Assembly (NCBI RefSeq): GCF_002104995.1
Contig: NW_024468257.1
Coordinates: forward strand, 682,001-746,000
Length of the DNA stretch: 64,000 nucleotides
From: Linderina pennispora
Taxonomy: Eukaryota > Kickxellomycota > Kickxellomycetes > Kickxellales > Kickxellaceae
Direction of reading: 5' to 3'
In this document: positions 57,538 through 64,000 of the stretch, piece after piece
How positions within the stretch are numbered: the first letter of the stretch is position 1
Layout of the letters: every line of letters starts with the position of its first letter
The notes under the pieces: model-generated
What the model saw: the letters and a program-made list of their open reading frames with translations, nothing else
Databases searched by the model: none
What the model was told of the DNA's origin: nothing
Made by a program: the position numbers and the translations under genes

Positions 57538-60500
57538 AGCTATTTGGACTGCCGCTTTGGTGCGAAGTATGTGTATAACGAGGGTGAGAATAATATAAAG
57601 GGAGTGGTGGTGTTACAGAGAAAGGGGGTTCACTGATAATAAGGATGACGAAGGAAATGAGAAGAATAAAAAAGACGAAGAAGAGGAGGAGAGAGGGAAT
57701 ATGCCGGGTGCAGGATATGAAAAGAAAAAAAGGCTCCTTGAACTATAGGGGCAAATATAGCAAAGCGAAAGGGGAAATGTCACTGAGATCTCTACAACAA
57801 AAGAAACTCGGATAACTCGCAAGATTAGCACGTTACTCTTTTCACACAGCAAAGCAAAACGAAGGCCGACACGCGTTGGCTCTAAGGTCTTCTGGTAGCA
57901 CGTAGGACTATGATGTGCAGACGATATTTACATGAATATTTCAAATCGAAAACAAAAATACTGATGGTAAAGAAATAACGAGAAAGGCACTGAAAAATAA
58001 AGACTAAGGAGGAGAGAGGGGAGCTGAGAAGAAAACAATCGGCTGGTGCTTCTTAGCGCCCGAGTGGTGGGGAGGCTTATCGTTTAAATACAGAAAAAGG
58101 GATGAGAAAAGCGGGCTGCGTCTGTGGCCACACAGACCAAAAGGTTTGCTGGGATGGGTAAGGGAAAAAGGAAATAGTCGCATTCAAGATCAGTGTTAGC
58201 CTGAACTATGTGTGGGTTCCACTAAAAAGCAGGGGAGGGGAAGGGGGGTTGGTTGTGAGCCGGACAGACTCAAAATCAGAAATAGAGGGGTGGAAGTCTG
58301 CTCTGCTTGAACACAGGCAGTAAAGAATTGCCGCATTTTCATATTTTTCTCTGCCAAGCCAGATTAATTGAACAGGGGAAAGCTGCGCATGATTATCTGC
58401 AGTAGCAGGAGGGGGCTATTTCGAGCCAATTCTGTGGTGACAATTGCTTCGGGATCGATTGTTGGTCGGCGGGCAGGCGAGACATGGGCGTGGCTCCCAA
58501 GCCCAAAAAGACCGTAAACCAGCATGGGAGAAAGGGGGAACGCAGTAAGTGGAGCGGGCGAGTCCGATTAAATAAGGGCAAGAGCTCACTGATACATGGA
58601 TGGGCCTGCGACAATGGCCCTTGGACCCAAACGCAAGCACCATGGCAGGCAGCTGGGCGACATGCGAACGACAACAGCAGTATGCATGGGGCTTCTTGGA
58701 TTTCGGTTTTGTGTAGCTTCGAAGGGAAAAAACGCAGGGGAAAGCCACATGTGGTGGCTCGGTAGCAGATAAGCACACATACCTATAATGCCTCGCACTG
58801 TTTACACTGAGAATTCTCTGGATATAATGAGCGAGTTGCCAGCCTAGCACATGTCCAACCGTGACCAGCGATGTGGTTAGGCTGAAAGGGAAAAGAGCGA
58901 GAGCCTCGGTAAGGGATGTGACCAGGAAGCAAACAAAAAGAGGATAAATGAAGTGGACGAAGGAAAAAGGGAAAGGGGTACGAGAAATAATGCGCGGCAA
59001 GGGAAATGTGAAAGAAAATATGCGTGTCCGACACTGGTCTTTTGAAGGAGGGGAGAGAGCCTCAGCCAGAAAGTGCTAGAGCGAGCACCTTTGAGACTCA
59101 GACGGGTCTCAGATACCCTCTCATCGTTCGTTTCCTGTGTCTTGATTTCGTCCATTTTTAATCGCCAATCTCAGAGGCCACCTTTCCACAAAGTTTTCGG
59201 AAGCCACCCTCTGCAAGCAATGCAAAGAACCCCGCCCACGAACACCCCCTCCTGCCACCCCCTTTATTCTGTCTTCAGCTTTTGGCTGGGCTTGGGACAT
59301 TAAATTGCCCGATGTTGCTCCTTAGTGTGCCTAGCCTGCCAGCTTGTGCCTCATACGCATGGCCTAAGCAAAGGTAGTATTCGGAGGCCATGCCTCTGGG
59401 TGCCTGAGAATTAACTGCAGCTCTCAAAGCGCAAGTGGCTTGAATCAAGAGCCGGCAATGGGGTTTTGTTGTTTTTGCAAACACCACGAATCGCCACCAC
59501 AACAGCATCCAGGCTACTCTCTGAGCCATCCTTTGGATAAACGGACATTGTGGAAGTCTCTACAAGAGCACCAGGCAGGCACAGATTTCCCACCAAATAA
59601 ACACTGAATTCAGCCAGAATTCGCACCAGTAAGCCTGCTGCTACAGCGTTGGCCTGGGTGCGGTTTACGCTTAACCATTAGATGCACGCTGCACATTGCC
59701 CGCTTGTATATGTCCTCTGTCCGCCACATGCAAAGCTATCACATGCAAAGCGCTGTGCTGCTAAAATGCCAATAGTCAAATCGCCATTTTGCACAATCTA
59801 TCACCTGGTAGATCTAGAGATAAACAGAGCGACACTGTCGATGCGAGCACGTTGTGAATAACATGAGGGCAGATTGATGCCCATATAAGGCAGCAGCACA
59901 AAAACCTGGTCATTTCTTCACGTCTGCGATTCGTAGAGCTGATTCCGTCTAGATCGACGATAGCGATGCCTCACATTTCGATTCCGAAGCCCATAGCCAG
60001 TCCCATTTAGAGCAGTCTTCTGTTTGATCATTCGAGTAATACATGCTTTGTCGTTTTTTAGTCCAGTGTTACCGCCATATTGACATGCACGGCCACAAAT
60101 AAGGGAGTATGTCTGTTGATGCCTCTCGATCACACATCATGTCCCGCCTGTCCGCCGTCTGTTGGCCAATGTGCATGTCTAGGCGCCTGTGAGCAATCAG
60201 GCGCGGTTTTGGGCACACTATTTCATTTGCTCACCAGGCTACTACCTTGCCCACAAAAGTAGGGACTACACGGAGATGGCCGGCCTTGTTGCATGTATTC
60301 GGAAATCCCGCGCTAGTGTACTTCTTGCGCTCTCATTTGCCGCAATGACATCCCCTGTGGACCACATAAAGGCGATTTTCCTGTAATGCAGCCACCAAAC
60401 CAGCTACTATTAAAAAACGAACCCAAAGGAAAACGGGCAATAAAATAAATTCCTGCCCAACTGTGGTCTGGTTTCTGAAAAACCCGAACTGTGACCGAGA

Positions 60501-60635
60501 AGGCGGGCGTAGAAGATGGTGGGCAGAGTGGGGACGAAATGCGGTCACATCATTTCACAATGGTGACAGGCCCATCCGGTATTTCCTGGTCACAGTCTGT
60601 CTTGCTAAAAATAACCGCTTGCCAGCCTGCTGCCA
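57538..60635. other. gene-poor 3.1-kb region upstream of velvet
   Basis: No convincing gene. From about 57600 to 59050 the plus strand is strongly purine-rich (pyrimidine-rich on the velvet strand), with many AAAG/GGGA runs. Long minus-strand frames here (for example 59000..58416) are low-complexity by-products. It probably contains the velvet promoter and leader and the 3' flank of glut synthetase. Confidence 0.5.
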
Positions 60636-63139
60636 CTATACCAGCAGCGGCGAGTCGATAACTGCAAATCCAGCAGCGACACCACCCTCATATACATCCG
60701 AGGATTTGGTCCGAAGCAGGTGCCCACCATGCTTGTTTACAACTACAGACCCGCTGGCATCACTACAGAGAAAACAGCGAACACACTGGCAAAAATGCTT
60801 GAAAAAAGAGACCATTAATGATATTACATCACCATGCGCATAATGTGGGGAAAGAGGCTGCATGCACATCATGATGTGCGCCAGGTGCCTCCCCTATCCA
60901 TGCCATCGCATTGTTGGCCAAGCCTTACCTAACCCAGATGCCGTAAATTCCGAGCTCGCTGACGACCTCCGACGCAAACAGTGCACCGTCACGTAGCAGC
61001 ACGCTCTTGAACCCAGGCGCTTTGATTAGCTCCATCAAAATGTAGCCCCGGAGCTCCTCAGCGCTGAGCTTCTCGAGAAGCGGCGGAATGTCGCCGCCAT
61101 ACGTGTTGTAACCTATCATGGGCCAAGGCTCAGTACATTCTTGGCGACTCCCACGATATCTGCCATCATTCCCACACCACGGAGTTGAGGCCGCGCTCCT
61201 CGCCAGGGACCAGCGACACCGTAGCACTTCACTTACCTCCTCCCTCGCGTTGGGGCTTGACCACGTACTTGTCAGGGTTGCTCTTGGCAGTCTGCACTGC
61301 ATCCTGTCCATCCTTGGTCTCGTCCAATGGATAGAGACCGACAAAACATTCTCGGACGAGATCGGCCGTACCAAGATCGTCAATGAACCTACAGGAGGGC
61401 AAAGAATCAAAACAAGTGTCTATATTATTACATTGCCATTTTTGGAACGCGGGTACGCAGGCGCACTTTCTCGCTACCAGCCTGCTAACTTACCGTTCAA
61501 CAACGCCTGGCTGGGCCAGCACCTGCTGGATCTTCTTGCAGCCCGCTAGGTGGTATGCGAGGTTGGGAACAGAAACAGTGCGGCTCTTCTCAATAAGCCA
61601 TCTGCCTTGCCACTCCTGCTCAGTTGGGAAGTCCGTTGGCGCATATCCCGACCTGTAGTAGGCTACCGCAATCTCCTCGCCATTGCTACAAATGCAATGT
61701 GGTGAATGTACAACATTGGATTTCTAAATTAGGTTATGTTTTGGCCAGCACCCAGCCACACCGCCAACAGGATGGCGTGCATCGTGCGCCACCGCACCAT
61801 TGACTCAGGTCTGGCTAGCAGCTACTTACATGAACAGGCGGTTGTTCTCATCCAAAGTGCATTTCTCGAGAACTTCTGCAAACGACAGGCGGATTGTCTT
61901 GATGTGGTGCCTATGTTTTGGTTGAGGGAGCAGCGAACAAAGGCATGATCGCAGTTCAATGCGTGTCCCAAGGGGCTTAGTAAACCTAGTGCTAACGGGC
62001 ACTGCTTTTGTTGCCAGCGCATTCTGTGCCTTCGCTCTTGCGCTACCTGCCAAACACTCGACACTCACTTTTCCCACAGCCCTGTTTCGACCCACCGCTG
62101 ATCGTACACGTTCCGCTCATTGGGCTGGACGACCATCACCACAACTGCACTACAAGGACAGCGCACACATGGGGAAATATTATTTTCTCAACGATTTGCC
62201 GCATGCTTAGCCGATCTCGAACAAGAAAAATTTTGCTCTTTCACATTCGCTGACATCTGCCCGCTGCACACATCCACGCCCCCAAAAAAAGATGCGGGGA
62301 GGAGCGCGAGGCTTCAGCGGAGAAATCTCACATGTAATGCACGATGATGCCGCAGAGCAGCTATCTACTTACCCTGAGTTTCCGTATAGACTAAAACCAG
62401 CCGCAATGCCATCCGCAATGCTCGTCAGAGACTCATTGGTTGGCAGCTGACTCGGCTCGATCGAGCCGGATTCGATGAGGCCCTCGTATCCAGTTCTGGC
62501 GAGCAGGAACCTACAGAAACAAAGAGCTTGAGCAGTGGCATGCCACTTTGCCTGCCCTCCATGTGTCGGCAGCATCGCCAAGGTTTCCACGTCAGCCACC
62601 TACCTGTGCAGGTCCCCCACCAGCGACGACAGCGAGGCGAACGATGCTGCAATCGTGTTGAATTCCACCTGCTTGGCTCGGGGAACCGACGCTGGCTCCG
62701 CAGCTGGCGCATCAATAAGATAGTCCGACCTGTGCACGCCAATAACGGCCGGTTTTTCGACATTCAGCTCGCGCTGATCCAAGTACATCTTGAACACCCT
62801 GGCAGTAAACTCATCGGCGCTGCCCAGGCTCTCGAGTGTGCTGACCAGAAACTCGTGGTCGTTGGCAATCCGATGGAACAGCTGGTTCAGAATTGGCTGC
62901 AGCTGGACGACCCTCTCGAACTCGGTGCGAGGAATCGGGCTGGGTGCAAGTGCTACTGGTGCTGGCGTCAGCGCAGCCTTGAGCCACGGGGCATCAGCGC
63001 CACTGAGCTGGGGCGCCCGCAGCACAACGCCATGCGAGGCCTGCCAGTCAACAGCAAGGTCGATAAAGGGCTGCAGCTTGCTGACATCCTGGGCGTACGT
63101 GGGCCGGTTGGCAAGGAACTCTCGGGTGGTGCTGCTCAT
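60636..63139 (-). CDS. glutathione synthetase, seven exons
   Basis: Eukaryote-type GSS: ATP-dependent ligation of glycine to gamma-glutamylcysteine. Exons (minus strand): 63139..62604, 62510..62373, about 62005..61830, 61685..61494, 61388..61237, 61112..60929 and 60762..60636. Key blocks: [96 protein letters not shown] and [32 protein letters not shown] (ATP-grasp); [38 protein letters not shown] and [14 protein letters not shown] (glycine loop). Donors are GTAAGT/GTAGGT-like. The 5' edge of exon 3 is uncertain and may include a frame error. The ATG at 63139 is chosen; an ATG at 63193 would add 18 residues with some mitochondrial-targeting character. Confidence 0.93.
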
Positions 63140-63380
63140 TTGTCGAATGCGGTAAAGTAAATTGGTGCGATTGCAAAGTTGATTCAGAAACATGAAGTAG
63201 AAAGCAGTTTACAGTGCAGTGCACAAAGAGCAGCAGACAGTCGGTCGCCTCAAATAGGGCCAGCATATTTGTCAGCCAGCCCAGGTCCAGCGGTGGGATC
63301 ATCGTGACAAATCAACCGGATCCGGGGACCAGTATAGGGGTTGCTGCGTGATATGCAAAATGAAATGCAGCGATGATGCC

Positions 63381-64000
63381 TTACATTCTGCGGCTGCGCT
63401 GGAGCAGGTACCCAAAGTACGATAGCGGCAGCTTGTCCGCCGGCGTCTCTGCCATAGCAATTTGCTTGCCGTCAGACGTCGCAACCTGGACCTCCGCGGG
63501 CTGACTTTCCTCAATCCGCCGACCAAACCGCTTCAGGCAGATTTGCGACAAGTCGAATTGCATTTTCTCCTCCAGACTACTGACCAGTGTCTCCAGCAGT
63601 TGCCTTGGCACATAGCTTAGCAGCGTGAACGAATCCTCAAACACCACAATGGCCTCCTTGAACATACCCGCGCTGACTAGCCCATCGGCCATAGTCGCGA
63701 ACGTGTAGATATCAGGCCTGGTGACAGGCAGAAAGTCCTTGAACTCTGGCGCCTCAAGCAGAGGCTACGGGACGTCCGACCATGAAGGAGTACGCCTTGA
63801 TGGCCTGCTCAGGTAGGCCTGCGGCAATGAACCCATGGATTAGGGCGTTGAATGTGATGCAGGACAGCGGAACATTGCGGGTTGCCAGCTCATCCAAGAC
63901 ATCGGTTGCGCCGGCATAGTCGAAGCTGCTGATGTACGACCGGATCAACGCCCGGAACGTCTGGGCAGTGGGCTCCATGCCTTCGGTCTTGGCGAGATAG
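63381..64000 (-). CDS. pentatricopeptide-repeat protein, partial (5' end beyond window)
   Basis: C-terminal part of a PPR protein, a helical-repeat RNA-binding type usually in mitochondria. The frame is open to the window edge. Two PPR-like repeats are visible: PTAQTFRALIRSYISSFDYA and ITFNALIHGFIAAGLPEQAI (G-x-x-x-A-I), then, after one dropped base near 63760, DIYTFATMADGLVSAGMFKE. A linker region follows and the frame closes at 63381. A GTAAGG string there (RSRR then GTAAGG) suggests a donor, so further exons may run toward the glutathione synthetase start (for example IPPLDLGWLTNMLALFEATD at 63300). The start codon is outside. Confidence 0.7.

Noticed and set aside
58393-59034. Long minus-strand frames, up to 194 codons
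   Set aside because: They overlap one another in different frames, are low in complexity because the DNA is pyrimidine-rich on that strand, and show no domain.

Overview
The window is nuclear DNA of a fungus. Evidence: a secreted glucoamylase, a velvet-domain regulator (a fungus-only family), nudE, poly(A)-type histone genes, and short spliceosomal introns (about 40-200 nt) with GTAAGT-like donors, CTAAC-like branch sites and TAG/CAG acceptors. The compact layout, the mix of intron-rich and intron-poor genes, a Fanzor-like relic and an ASNSD1-type gene suggest an early-diverging lineage, perhaps Kickxellomycotina. That placement is an inference.

Layout. 0-10 kb: glucoamylase, a SWAP/SURP splicing protein, NudE, BCAS2/SPF27, UTP23, and a fusion of a degenerate RluA-like pseudouridine synthase with a HemK methyltransferase. 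10-17 kb: an eroded Fanzor/TnpB-like nuclease gene, an AGGF1-like FHA protein, a MAG-type DNA glycosylase, a two-exon SMIM8-like membrane protein, a solo gag-like ORF and a small cysteine-bearing gene. 17-28 kb: a PLP aminotransferase, CSTF2/Rna15, a PPIL1 cyclophilin, a USP4/15-type deubiquitinase, a divergent H4-H3 pair, a CINP-like gene and a small secreted protein. 28-38.5 kb: an ABCC transporter, RTF1, ASNSD1 and ribosomal protein uL23. 39-48.7 kb: small or secreted genes, SUMO E1 subunit AOS1, a second, inverted H3-H4 pair, an SDR oxidoreductase, GCV3 and MED19. 49-64 kb: a UGO1/SLC25A46-like carrier, DNA polymerase alpha (POL1), velvet, a gene-poor 3 kb, glutathione synthetase and a partial PPR protein.

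Most genes are housekeeping: splicing and 3'-end formation, Pol II elongation and Mediator, chromatin, replication, ribosome biogenesis, SUMO/ubiquitin, glutathione and glycine metabolism. They are unlinked in function, as is normal for a fungus. The two histone cassettes share a conserved bidirectional promoter block and nearly identical H4 genes.

Caution on the sequence itself. Many conserved, presumably essential genes (POL1, RTF1, USP, ABCC, AOS1, UGO1-like and others) are broken by single-base frameshifts, roughly 45-50 in all. Nearly all are repaired by removing one base. This looks like residual insertion-type sequencing error, not decay, so those genes are annotated as intact loci with apparent frameshifts. 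Only the Fanzor-like locus is called a genuine pseudogene, because a whole catalytic segment is missing as well.
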